Notes under the pieces: model-generated
Database searches by the model: none
What the model saw: the letters and a program-made list of their open reading frames with translations, nothing else
What the model was told of the DNA's origin: nothing
Assembly: GCA_965153355.1 (NCBI GenBank)
Contig: OZ231127.1
Coordinates: 98,394,001 to 98,458,000, forward strand
Length of the DNA: 64,000 bases
Origin: Flaccisagitta enflata
Taxonomy: Eukaryota; Chaetognatha; Sagittoidea; Aphragmophora
Direction: 5' to 3'
Program-made: the position numbers and the translations under genes
In this document: positions 46,381 through 57,312 of the stretch, in pieces
Layout of the letters: each line of letters starts with the position of its first letter
Position numbering within the stretch: the stretch's first letter is position 1

Positions 46381-49300
46381 GTGACCCGATGGGATTTGTG
46401 CCCCAACAAAAAGGGCAGCAGCTGCTGCCCCTGACGCCCCGTCAAATACGCCCCTGGATATAGCTTGTAAACGAAGCAAAATCATGAATTCTGCTTGGTT
46501 CCATCTTGTAGAGAATTAAAAATACTTCATTTTTACCTTTGTTTTCCTATCATTTATTTCATTTTTGCGTTTTACAGAAAATGTAAGACAAATAGTGTCA
46601 TATTTTCCGGCGAAGAAATCTGCTCTATTTGGCAATCAGGGATTTGAGTACTGAACTTCAATCTTATGTCATTTCTAAACGAATTGAGCAAAAAATCTCT
46701 GCTTGGTCTAGATTTGTAGAGTTTTCGAAGCTCTTTTATATGCTCATGGATTTTAAGCAAAAAGCATAAATGGTTTATAAGTTATTGAGAAATATTGAGC
46801 GTCTAATTTTTATTTTTGCCATTGTTATACATGCGAAATTTTTGAAGAATGCTTAATCTTAGCTCAATTCCATCAAATCCAAACTTTAACTGAAGCTGAA
46901 CCACTGGGGCTATCGCATCAGATTTTGCATATAAGAGAATTTAATTCAGAATTTTGAAATAACTGACTGATTTTTTTTTCTTTTTGCCTTTTTCCTCCCA
47001 GGCAACACTTATACCAAGCGCCCAAGTCCAGGAAAGATTGAGAAGATGTGCGGAAATCAACCGCAGCCTCCACGATCATCCGAACATCATCAACGTCCAT
47101 GGGATACACGTCGATCATAGTCGGAAACTGTTCTGCCTGCTGCTTGAAAAAGGCGCTGGATCACTCCGGGACATCATCCATCCAAACAGCGAAGAAACGC
47201 AGTCTTTGAGAGACAGAGTCTTTGCCTCCATGAGCCAAAAGGATATCATTCTCGAGATCTTCCGCGGACTCACGTAACTATATAATCTGAAACGAGGCCG
47301 GATACACGGCTACCCCATATAGGGGAATAGGGTGACTGGGTGGTGATTGGTGGTTCTGGCCTGTTAGTGCTGCTGGGTGGTGATTTCAGCCCAGTGTGCC
47401 CCAGTTGCGCGCTGGAGGGGGGGGGGTAAGGGGGAGGGGGCGGCAGATGCCATTTTTCAGGTCACTAGAGCATTTTAGCAGAGGCAGTGAGGCCAAGGAC
47501 TTCAAAAACTTGAAAAAAGTAAATTGTGCCTGACTGACCAATCAACCAGTTAACCAAACAAGGATGGACAAAGTGGGGTACACAATCACGTCACTAATAG
47601 CAAGATAAGTGGATCAAATTTTTGGATAAAAAGTCCTTGAGATTTCACATCAAACAAGGTCAAGAAAAACGCCATCTAGTTGCAAACGGTTGGGTAGGAG
47701 TAGTAATGCAAAAAAACTAAAAATCTAAAAATATCACGGATGGACGGACCGACCAACAGAAGAATAGATGAACCAACACGGCAAGGTGTAGAGTCAACTA
47801 AGAATGTATTTCCAATATTTGTTTGAAACTTTTATTTGTTGAGTTTTGGCGACATGTAATGTAGTAAAAACAAGGCGGGATACACAGCAATCCAGTTGCG
47901 GACAATTGGGCAGGAGCAGTAATGCGAAAAACCGCTCGGAATTCAAAAATGTAACGAACAGACGGACATACCGACCGACCGACCAACCGACCGACACGGC
48001 AAGGTGTAGAGTCGCGTGTCCGCGACTAAAAACATCATTCAGCCTTGAGGGATGAGACCGTCTTTAAATTGAAATGGCTGCTAAAAAACTACTGGCCCAA
48101 ATCCTTTAAACTCTTTTTTATATGTTGCAAACAACTGACCATTTGGTTTTGCCAAATTCAGATTTTACCACATAGTTTGGGGTAAGTAAAACATTGGTAT
48201 ATGCACAGGGGTGAATCTCCTGACGTCCTGAGTGGGCATATTTCAGGCCTTTTGGGCAATTTCCAAGATATTCAATGGGAGTTGTATATTTTCTACAATT
48301 TCTTGCCAATTTTCCGAGTTATTTAATGAGAATTTCATTTTTTTGTCATTTTACCATGTTATCCAATTGCAATTTTGCATTTTTTTCATTTTTTCTAATT
48401 TTCAATTTTATTCGATAGGAAATATGCATTCTTTTATTTTTTGTAAATTTTCCATGTTATTCAATGGGGAGTTTGCATCTTGTCATTTTCCCATGTTATT
48501 CAATGGCAATTTGTGAATTGAGAAGCTTGGGGGGGGACGTACGGACATACAGACATTAGGGTGGTCCAGAATTGGGTCAAATTTCATATATTGATATACT
48601 TGAGCCCTTCGCACAAATGTCAAATAAAAGAAGGATTTCTCACAAGCTGGGGTGTGAAATCAAACAAGAAACCTTGTTGGCAAAACAATAGGCTTACTAT
48701 TAGGAATTTTTTATTGCCATAGGAAGCCTATAGTTTTGCCGCCATGGTTTAACTTTCAAATTTAGACCTCTACTTGTGGGGAAACCTTCTCTTTTGGTAC
48801 ATCTATGCAAAAAATTAGAGTATATCAATTTTTAAAATTTGACCCTATTTCGTGACCACCCTAACAGACATATGGATGTACGGACAGATGGATGGATGGA
48901 TAGACCTAAGGAAATTCACCCCCGTGTCCTACAGGACATCGGCTCTTTAGGGCCGCTGCCCAAAAAGGCAACAAAGAAAATTAAAAAAAACTTTTGGTAT
49001 AGCTGGGACAATTCGATTTTTCCCTAAAATTAATGGCATTTTAGTGCTTTAATGACTTTTGGCATGACAAAGTGTTCAGTTGTTGGTTACCATTATTCCA
49101 TGAAGATTTGAAAAAAATTGGGCCAGTAGTTTTTGAGCAAGGAAGGTTCACTATTTGCCATTACAATTTAAAGACCGTGTAAAATTCTTCATTTGGGTAG
49201 TACACATGTATTTGCAGAAAAAATCCTCAGAATATTTTGAAAGGCTTTGGCTTACTATCATTCAGCTGTGAAACAGAATGAATCTCAGACAGAGAGGCAG

Positions 49301-52300
49301 AACACATAGACATCAAATAGAAGTCTTGGTCAGATGAAATTGACCAAAAAACATCCATGAAAGGGAATAAATTCCCCAATAAAGACATCGGAGATAATGC
49401 TTCACTGCTGTCTGAAATAACTTTTGAGACAAGAATGACATAACTAATTAACTATACGTTTTTTTTTTTTTTTAGTCGCTGCCTAGCGACTCTATAAGAG
49501 GGTGTCCCTTGGTCTGTGTGTCTGAGTATCACGCGAAAATTTTGTTGACGCGAAATCGACTGAAAAATGGATTTCTGACCATCACAGCTCCTGCCTGGCG
49601 TCAATACAGCCCCCGCCCACTCACATACTGCCCCTGCCCACCCGCATAACTGCCCCTGCCTACCAGCAGCGACTACGGATTGGCCGTGTATCCGGCCTTG
49701 TTTGTTGCATTTCTGCATCGGTCATGGGTGTACAAACCAAGAACCATCATGAAGTAAATCTTTCCTGGAGCGGTTTTTGAAAAAAAAAAAATCAAGATTT
49801 TTAACTCCATTCTGCATGGGCTATTTTTCAGGTTAGTTTGATCTATTTTTTGACAGCATAACATAATTTCTGATCAAATTTCAATTCATTTGATAGGTCG
49901 CACTATATGGTTTATGTAAGAAATGAAATTCTCATATACTAGGCCACCGTTGTTATTTTGTAATGGTGGCATTAAAAATGAACATTTTATTTCTTAAGAA
50001 AACCCTATATTGCGACCTATCAAATGGAAGGGTATTCTATCAGGATTAATATTAGGCTATCAAAAAATAGGTCAAACCAACGTGAAAAATAGTCTATGTA
50101 AAATGAAGCTAAGAATCTTGAATTTTTCATTTTTTTCAAAAAGCGCCCCAGGAAATATTTTCTACATGATGGTTCTACGTTTGTACACCCACGACCTATG
50201 CAAAAATGCAGAAAACCTTGTCTCAACCCTTATGTGAGGCAGCAGTGGCTTGTTTTCACAGATAGATGCATGGACAAACAGTTTGACAAAGCCTCTTACA
50301 GATTTAAAAAAATTAAAATAATCATGCATTTTCTCCCCTTAGATACATCCACTCAAAAGCTGACAAACATCGCAACAAACTGTCACATCGTGATGTGAAA
50401 CCAGAAAATATCCTCATTTTCCCGCAAGAGAGAGATGGATCATTCATTTTCAAATTCACAGACTTTGACTCAAGCAAAGGAGTCAATGAAGAAGAACGGG
50501 TGGCCATCACCACTGGGTTGTTTACCATGTTGTATCTAGACCCTGCTCTGGGGAGAATCAAAGGAGACTGCGAAGTGGTTGGTGATTGGGAATATCAAGC
50601 CCATGATGTGTTTGCGGCAGCTCTGATCATTTTTGAGATTCTATCAAATGGCAAACATTTGTTCAAAGGCAACAACGATTTAGTTACCACTCTCAACATG
50701 CAAAACAATGACCGTAGCATCCTCATTGATGCCAAAATCGATGAGCTTGCCAAAAATATGATTTGGACAATGACCCAACCTGACCCAAAAGACCGAGTCA
50801 CCATGGAGCAGGCGATGAAGTTGCCTTTTTTCCATAGCAAGAGTGATCATATTCAAGTACTTATGGCTTTGAATGAAGCTATTATCAACTTGGGTAAAGG
50901 CCTGAAAGCAAAAACCATCAAAGCACAAATAAATCACACCTTTTTCATGGTCTTAGAGACCAAATGGAAAACTCTCCCCTTTGCCATTCCAGAGATACTG
51001 GAAAAGTCAAGGTACACAGATTCCTTGGACTCTTTCCTGAGGTACATACGGAACCTCATTGCACATGCTGGCCAACACAAAAGTATACTGAAAAAGCATT
51101 TTGGCAAGATTTTGCCCGCCGAAGCTCTGTTCAATTTGGTTTTAGAGCACAATCCACGCACAATTATTCATTGTTACTGGGTTGGATTCACCTACTTCCC
51201 AAAGTTGCCCTTTGCCAAGAAGTTTCCACAAGTTTGCGCTAAAGCCTATCATGAGTACATGGAAATGGAAAAGCAAAATATTGGTGACAATGAAGCGTTC
51301 AGTAAAAAGCAACTGGAAGTTTGTCCGGCGATGGATGCACTGTCAAATGTTGTGGCTTCTGGCTCTGAAGTCTCAGTCTCAGTGTCTGATGACTATGAAA
51401 CTACCAACAAATTTCTCATGACTTTTGAAGATGCTCAAACAACCATTAAGGAAACAGACCATGACTTTGTATCTATGAAAGAGGATTTCAGAAAGCTGAA
51501 AGCAAAGAAGAGGAACTTAGAGTGCGCCATTGAAAAAATGTCAGAAAAACAAAGGGCGCAAGAGAGCATTGACAAAAAAAGAGCTGAATTGGAAACTGTT
51601 GTCAATCAGCTTAAAACCAAGTGGATAGTGGAATTTAGGGAGCAAGTGCAGAATCCTCATCTGTTTGAAGAAGGTGAGATTAGAGCAAAAGAATGATGCA
51701 ATCTTCGTTTTACCACTTTTTAAAATCAATTTTTCAGTAAAACTAAAATATTCTATTCTTTCCCTTTTGGACAGCGGCCAAAAGGGGCCGGTGACCTATG
51801 CTTTCACATATGCAGGATTTTTTCCTTCTCTTTCTCCTTCTCCTCCGTCCCCCCCCCCGCCCCAAGGCTCAAATCCCAGCCTCAAGGCTCAAATCTCAGC
51901 CTCGAGGCTCAAATACCAGCCTAGAAGCTCAAATCCCTGCCTCGAAGCTCAAATCCCAGCCTTGAAGCTCCAATCCCAGCCTTGAAGCTCCAATCCCAGC
52001 CTTGAGGCACAAATCTCAGCATCCAGGCTCCAATCCTAGCCTCAAGGCCCAAATCCTAGTCTCGAGGCCCAAATCCTAGTCTTGAGGCCCGAATCCTAGT
52101 CTCAAGGCTCAAATCCCAGCCTCAAAGCTCAAATTCCAGCATTGAAGCTGAAATCCCAGCCATGAAGCTCAAATTCCAGCCTCGATGCTCAAATCCCAGC
52201 CTTTTGGCTTAAAACCCAGCCTCCAGGCTCAAATTCCAGCCTCCAGGCTCAAATCCTGGCCTCCAGGCTCAGAACCCAGCCTTGAGGCTCAAGTAAAACC

Positions 52301-53645
52301 AGCATAGATCATAGGCCCCTTCGGGGCCACTGCCCCACTGACCACCTCACACCCAGATACACTCACAAAGGGGCAACGGATACTGCTGACCATTTAACGC
52401 TTTTGCGATCATTTTCTTTGTATAGGCTTTGTCAAGACACTAGGATCGAAATCGTCAAATCCATGTGACAGTTCCACAACGACTAACACCCCACCAACCA
52501 GCGTAAAAAACATCTCTCATCATCTCATTGAATTATCTACTGAGCTATCTCTTGCGTCAAGGAGGGACCAATCCAGAACAAACTTTTGGTTCAGTTGCTT
52601 TTCCAACCAAATAGAGCCAGACCAAAAACCCGACATGAAATTTCCATATGGAATTGGTTGCATCGCTGGAAACTTGGAAGGGAGAATGATAATCTGGGGT
52701 GGGTCTCACGTTACACGAGATGGCCAAATGAAAAGGTTTCCAAATGACATCATCAACACCATCACAATCAATCGCAGCCTTAGGGGAGTGCTTCAACACA
52801 CTTGCAAAATCACACCCGCAATGGGTGACGTCCACCCAGGCAACTTGTCTGCCTCAGCCGTTGTCTGCGCTACAAAGATGCATATTTTTGGTGGTTATTC
52901 TACTCTTTCTCCCACCAACGCTCTTTCTACCCTCACCTCTGCAGGAGAATTTCAGAGAATTGAGCCAGAGGGTGAGTTGCCTAGCCCAAGGTATGGCAGC
53001 AAAGGCTTTTCCCACAATGACAAGGTTTTCTTTCTAGGGGGTGTTGCCATCTCTGTTGAAGAATCTAGGAGAGATGGTTTCGTAGAAAACCAGAAAATAC
53101 CAGGCTCGTTTTATTCCAATGAACTCTTCATGTATGACCCACGGTCCAACATCATCTCTCACTCGATCACCACTGGGGCGCACTTTGTACCTCGATGTGA
53201 TTTTGGTCTGGCAGTGCTTGACCACAGAGTCTTTGTCCATGGTGGATTTTCCAATGGACCACTGAATGACTTCCTTGTCTTGGATCTGAATACCTTTATA
53301 TGGACAAATCTAGTTGACACTGGTTTTTCCCAAGGTCTTTCAAGTCACACTCTCTCCCGCATTTCCGATTGCGAGATTTTGTTGGTTGGAGGGCGTGATG
53401 AAGAATCCCAAGTTGCATCACATCCCTCGGACAAAGTCAAAGTCTTTGATACAGTCAAATCCGAGTGGAGAGAAGAAGCTGCCCTTACTGATGAGCTTGT
53501 TGGAAGTGAGGGTGGACTGCTTTGTCATAGCGCTGTTGAATTCAAAGGGGAGCAAGGAATTTGTGTCGTTGGCATTGGTGGATTCACCGATGGTCAGATG
53601 CGTTCTCATCCTAGACACATGATTGTGTTTGAGGTTTCTTATTGA
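44350..53645 (+). CDS. Kinase-KEN endoribonuclease-Kelch fusion protein (IRE1/RNase L-like), four exons, 992 aa
   Basis: Joining 44350-44505, 47002-47273, 50343-51673 and 52426-53645 gives 993 codons including the stop, with GT-AG introns and matching phases (0, 2, 1). Seen: beta3 lysine K52 in VVVK, alphaC glutamate E70, catalytic HRD 158-160 followed by VKPEN, metal-binding D183-F184-D185 (DFD rather than DFG), and a PxPFF-like end of the C-lobe near 303-306. A KEN-type region spans about 307-452 with Y367 and R379-N380-x3-H384, a charged coiled coil about 503-575, a Ser/Thr-rich linker about 588-656, and six Kelch-like blades with GG motifs about 657-992. Known: kinase plus KEN defines IRE1 (unfolded protein response) and RNase L (antiviral RNA decay); DFD resembles RNase L. 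Inferred: a soluble, ligand-activated RNase whose C-terminal propeller binds the partner. No signal peptide, membrane segment or ankyrin repeats are visible. The Gly-rich loop (G28, G32) is degenerate, so catalytic kinase activity may be weak. The ATG was chosen as the first in frame before the beta3 strand. Confidence 0.85.
44530..44698. mobile_element. Short pogo-like MITE in intron 1, TA-flanked
   Basis: CAGCTGAACCCCGCTCTAAC start and GGGTTCAACTG end, with TA at 44528-44529 and 44699-44700. A related sequence (TTATAGGCGGAATTCTG) lies downstream at 44773-44880. Confidence 0.7.
45138..45293. mobile_element. Hairpin MITE of about 156 bp in intron 1
   Basis: AGGTGCGTCTGCATTGATCA ... AATGCGGACGCACC with near-complete complementarity of GGATATTTTATTTGGATAT-type arms around TTTGTAAATTTAC. 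Confidence 0.7.
45318..45400 (+). repeat. Family B repeat, head
   Basis: TTCGCGTGCTTTGCGACT, CTTCAACCCGCTTTGTCCG and CCATCCAACCGTCCGTC units. Confidence 0.6.
45820..46456. mobile_element. hAT-type MITE with perfect 8-bp TSD in intron 1
   Basis: CAGGGGCGTATTTGA ... TCAAATACGCCCCTG ends, flanked by GATATAGC at 45812-45819 and 46457-46464. CAGGGGCGTA is a typical hAT terminus. A (CT)n tract lies inside (46247-46378). Sister copy at 55182-55875. Confidence 0.9.
47002..47273 (+). CDS. Exon 2: kinase N-lobe alphaC helix to hinge and helix E
   Basis: Codes residues 53-142 plus two bases of codon 143. A long T-rich tract and CCTCCCAG precede it (acceptor at 47000-47001). It contains AEINRSLHDHPNII, the alphaC helix and the 'HPNI' signature typical of IRE1/RNase L-type kinases, and LLLEKGAGSLRDII, the hinge. 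The donor is CAC|GTAACT at 47274, phase 2. The open frame runs to a stop just beyond the donor, as expected of an internal exon. Confidence 0.83.
47290..47800 (-). repeat. Family B repeat, long, in intron 2
   Basis: GAGGCCGGATACACGGCTAC, G-run, GACGGACCGACCAACAG, CACGGCAAGGTGTAGAGTC. Confidence 0.6.
47868..48032 (-). repeat. Family B repeat, complete short form, in intron 2
   Basis: AACAAGGCGGGATACACAGC ... GGGCAGGAGCAGTAATGCG ... CCGACCGACCAACCGACCG ... AGTCGCGTGTCCGCGACT. Confidence 0.8.
48204..48966. mobile_element. Family A-prime element with nested MITE, in intron 2
   Basis: CACAGGGGTGAATCTCCTGA, CCATGTTATTCAATGGG-type units, G-run and GACG-type tract, MITE, then TTCACCCCCGTGTCCTACAG and CCGCTGCCC. 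Confidence 0.75.
48557..48863. mobile_element. hAT-like MITE (family D), copy 2, perfect 8-bp TSD
   Basis: TAGGGTGGTCCAGAATTGGG ... GACCCTATTTCGTGACCACC-CTA ends, flanked by ACAGACAT on both sides. An internal imperfect palindrome TTTTGCCGCCATGG / ATAGGCTT. Confidence 0.88.
49472..49702 (+). repeat. Family B repeat, complete, in intron 2
   Basis: AGTCGCTGCCTAGCGACT palindrome, CTATAAGAGGGTGTCCC, CCCCTGCCCACCCGCATAAC units, GTGTATCCGGCCTTGTTT. Confidence 0.8.
49705..50225. mobile_element. 520-bp foldback in intron 2
   Basis: GCATTTCTGCATCGGTCATG, GGGTGTACAAACC and GATAGGTCGCACTATA on the left are mirrored by TATTGCGACCTATC, GTTTGTACACCC and GACCTATGCAAAAATGCAG on the right. Confidence 0.8.
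50343..51673 (+). CDS. Exon 3: kinase C-lobe, KEN RNase domain and coiled coil
   Basis: Acceptor TTCTCCCCTTAG ends at 50342. The first base completes a Thr codon, then YIHSKADKHRNKLSHRDVKPEN follows (shown in two parts: helix E end and catalytic loop). The exon carries DFD, the activation segment, helices to the PFF motif, the whole KEN-like region including SFLRYIRNLIAHAGQHK, and a Lys/Glu-rich coiled coil. It ends GAAGAAG|GTGAGA at 51673, phase 1. In-frame codons continue only to a TGA at 51694, inside the intron. Confidence 0.88.
51674..52425 (+). other. Intron 3 of the kinase-KEN-Kelch gene, mostly one family A repeat
   Basis: 752 bp, GT...AG. A family A element occupies about 51769-52413, i.e. 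some 645 bp, leaving about 95 bp at the donor side and 12 bp at the acceptor side. The acceptor tract (TTTTCTTTGTATAG) directly abuts the element's terminal motif (ACGCTTTTGCGATC). Confidence 0.75.
51769..52413 (+). mobile_element. Family A element in intron 3
   Basis: GGACAGCGGCCAAAAGGGGC start, about 21 minisatellite units, CCCCTTCGGGG hairpin, GGGGCAACGGATACTGCTGA and ACGCTTTTGCGATCATT end. Confidence 0.8.
52426..53645 (+). CDS. Exon 4: linker and C-terminal Kelch-like beta-propeller
   Basis: Acceptor TTTGTATAG ends at 52425. The phase-1 join makes a Gly codon, and the frame is open through a polar linker into the propeller with no stop until TGA at 53643. Blade signatures seen: MIIWGG, MHIFGGYS, KVFFLGG, RVFVHGGFSNG with LNDFLVLDLNTFIW, EILLVGGRDEE with VKVFDTVKSEW, and VVGIGGFTDG. 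Di-glycine followed later by Tyr/Trp positions is the Kelch pattern. An internal ATG at 52635 could start a separate protein, but the 69 upstream open codons in phase with exon 3 favour one gene. Confidence 0.82.
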
Positions 53646-53998
53646 AAGGGGGCTGCCTTTTATACCTATCTATCGCAGGCATTTGAATTTGTTTGATGTA
53701 GGACCTCATTCTCATTTATTTCCAAACATAGACAGAGCGTTGATTTATTGACAATGGTGGATTTACAGATAACCCATAACCCATAAGAGACGCTCATTTG
53801 TGCTTGATGTCACCAATCTTGCTTGATGTTTATTGATGAAGTCACCATATCTCACAACTTTACACACCGGCATATTATCAAAAACAATGAGTAAAAATCC
53901 CAGTCAACTGCCTCATCTTAAGCTTTACAATTTGAATCTGGTCCTTCATCTGCCCATCCTTCTCTTAGAGGCTTTTCCTGCACCAAATCCCGCAATAA
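53646..53998 (+). other. Presumed 3' UTR and downstream sequence of the kinase-KEN-Kelch gene
   Basis: About 350 bp after the TGA. No AATAAA polyadenylation signal is obvious close to the stop. A short open frame at 53833 runs into the CAA repeat; I do not regard it as a gene. Confidence 0.3.
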
Positions 53999-54018
53999 TC
54001 AACAACAACAACAACAAT

Positions 54019-54103
<85 letters not shown>

Positions 54104-54153
54104 CCACCACCACCACCACCACCACAAGAACAACAACAAGAACAACAACAACC

Positions 54154-54208
<55 letters not shown>

Positions 54209-54317
54209 CCACAACCAAAACCAAAACAACCACAACAACAATGACAACAACAACCACAACCATAACCACAATAACAACAACAACAACATCAACAACATCA
54301 ACAACATCAACAACAAC

Positions 54318-54408
<91 letters not shown>

Positions 54409-54512
54409 AAACAACAACAAAAACAACAACAACAAAAACAACAATAACAACCACAACCACAACCACAACCACAACCACAAGAACAACCACTACCACTACA
54501 ACAACTACAACC

Positions 54513-54549
<37 letters not shown>

Positions 54550-54557
54550 CCACAACC

Positions 54558-54611
<54 letters not shown>
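53999..54611 (+). repeat. (CAA)n microsatellite, 613 bp
   Basis: CAA with CCA, AAA and ATAAC interruptions. Open in several frames as poly-N, -T or -Q, which I treat as repeat, not protein. Confidence 0.95.
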
Positions 54612-54612
<1 letters not shown>

Positions 54613-54877
54613 AAAGCATAAATATTTTGCCACAAACAAACAATCAATAGAAACTGGATAAAAAGAAAGGTCAGTCCCTAATGAATATGGCCTGGATAAT
54701 ACTGTTACTATTGTCTTCAAATATAATTCACTAATAAAAGAGCAAACAGAAGAAAAAAAATCTCTAACTTTCAACTTGTCCATTTCTCTTCTCTTTCCTC
54801 TTCTGCTGCAGATTTATAAAAGTTCAAGTTCAACATGGAGAAAAAATCTGACAAAAACTACAGCCACAATAACAAAG

Positions 54878-55005
<128 letters not shown>

Positions 55006-55181
55006 AGCTATGCAAATGACGAAAAAGAATCCTAGTCAAGCAACTGCGGGCATCTGGAGAACAAAGTCATTTGACTATCAACAAAAGGTGGATCCCAAAT
55101 GATTGCCTGTTTTTCACAGAATGTTTCTGTTCCAAGCCTGTTCTGTTGTTCGTGCGATAAGCAAAAAGACTTGCTCATGGT

Positions 55182-55875
<694 letters not shown>

Positions 55876-55883
55876 TTCATGGT

Positions 55884-56781
55884 GGCTTATCTGCTGCTCT
55901 TTTTCCTTTTTCTTCTGCGGATATATTTTAGTAAAAAAATCAATATGAGAATATTTTTTACCTAAATTATGTTCAAAGGAGTGTAAGGATGTTTCATGGA
56001 AAAAAATCGTAATTTCATTAATATTCAAAAAATCTCTACAAGCACAATTTTTGGTTGGTTGAGCAGTGCAGTAAAAATTTGTTCCGCCAAGCTCTTCTTC
56101 ATACTAGTAATGTTGATACTCTTCAACAACCTTCATGCAAAATTTCAGCTAAATTGGTAAACTCATTAAAAAGTTATGCCACTTTTTCATTTTTTCATCT
56201 GGTAGATTGGTTGGGCTGGTTGGGCTGGAGGGACTCATTTTCAGAAAACCAAATTGTTTCTCCTGATCTCTATTGGTAAAGTCTGTTTTCATGCAAAAGA
56301 TCATGGGTGTAGCTCAAAGGGTTCATGAGATACGGGCATTTTTGTTGATTGGACAAACTGTATTTTTTTCCTTTTAAGTCCGCAAAAACTTGACCTCCGC
56401 TAAGAAGAAAATAACTACGTCATCGCCCGACGAGCGTATCAATTCTGCAACACTTTCAGGACCGACAAAATATAAGATTTCATTGTGACTGAACGCTTGG
56501 GAGTTAAGACTTCAAAATTTCAGTGTAGATGAAAAATTTCACGCTCTTTCACGTGGTGTTGTCAGATTTTATGTAAAATGTGTCATTTTTACACCATAGT
56601 CTTATATCTTAAGCATTAGGTAAGCGTTAGGAACAAATTGGGGGGTGTGCGCGAATTGATACGCTCCAAGAAAAATTTTATTTCTCTGCCTAGGATCAAC
56701 CCAATAACATGAAAAGAGAGGGGAATGTCCCTCAAGTAGTTGTCCATCGAATGGCAAAAGAAAAAATGCTTAATGTTCAAG
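55884..56781. other. No recognised gene
   Basis: About 900 bp. CGAATTGATACGCTC (56651) inversely matches GAGCGTATCAATTC (56432), suggesting a 230-bp inverted repeat. No ORF with a domain. Confidence 0.4.
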
Positions 56782-57312
56782 AATAGTCGCAAAAGCGTTA
56801 GATGGTCAGCGGTACCCGTTGCCCCTAAGTGAGTGTATGAGGGTGTGAGATGGTGAGAGGGGCAGCGGCCCCGAAGGAGCCGATGACCTATGCTGTTTTT
56901 ATTTGAGCCTGGAGGCTGGGATTTGAGCATAGAGGCAGGGATTTGAGCCTTGTGGCTGAGATTTGAGCCTCGAGACTGGGATTTGAGCCTCAAGGTTGGG
57001 ATTTGAGCCTCAAGGTTGGAATTTGAGCCTCAAGGCTGGGATTTGGGCCTTGAGGCTGGGATTTGGGCCTTGAGGCTGGGATTTGAGCCTTGAGGCTGGG
57101 ATTTGGGCCTCGAGGCTGGGATTTGGGCCTCAATCTGAGATTTAAGCAACGAGGCTTGGATTTGGGTTTCGAGGCTAGGATTTGGGCCTTGAGGCTGGGA
57201 TTTGGGTCTCAAGGCTGAAAGCGGGGGGGGGGGGGGGGTACGGGGAGGAGGAGGAGAAATTTCTCCTGTGTGAAAGCATAGGTCATCGGCCCCTTCGGGG
57301 CCGCTGCCCAAA
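56782..57312 (-). mobile_element. Family A element
   Basis: AATAGTCGCAAAAGCGTTAG, GGTACCCGTTGCCCC, hairpin, about 15 TTTGGGCCTTGAGGCTGGGA units, G-run, CATAGGTCATCGGCCCCTTC, CCGCTGCCC. Confidence 0.8.

Larger units (their letters stand above)
44506..47001 (+). other. Intron 1 of the kinase-KEN-Kelch gene (2496 bp)
   Basis: GT...AG. Contains a 169-bp TA-flanked MITE (44530-44698), a hairpin MITE (45138-45293), a family B fragment (45318-45400), and a hAT-type MITE with a perfect 8-bp duplication (45820-46456). No coding potential was recognised in the remainder. Confidence 0.8.
47274..50342 (+). other. Intron 2 of the kinase-KEN-Kelch gene (3069 bp)
   Basis: GT...AG. Contains family B copies (47290-47800, 47868-48032, 49472-49702), a family A-prime element (48204-48966) with a nested hAT-like MITE (48557-48863), and a 520-bp foldback (49705-50225) ending about 115 bp before exon 3. 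Confidence 0.8.

Noticed and set aside
52635-53645. A separate stand-alone Kelch gene starting at the ATG at 52635
   Set aside because: The 69 codons before this ATG are open and in phase with the exon 3 donor through a good acceptor, so one fused gene is more likely. RNA data could reverse this.
53833-54783. Open frames rich in Asn, Thr, Gln, Cys or Val
   Set aside because: Produced by the CAA repeat. The short non-repeat N-terminus matches no known family and has no splice or conservation support.
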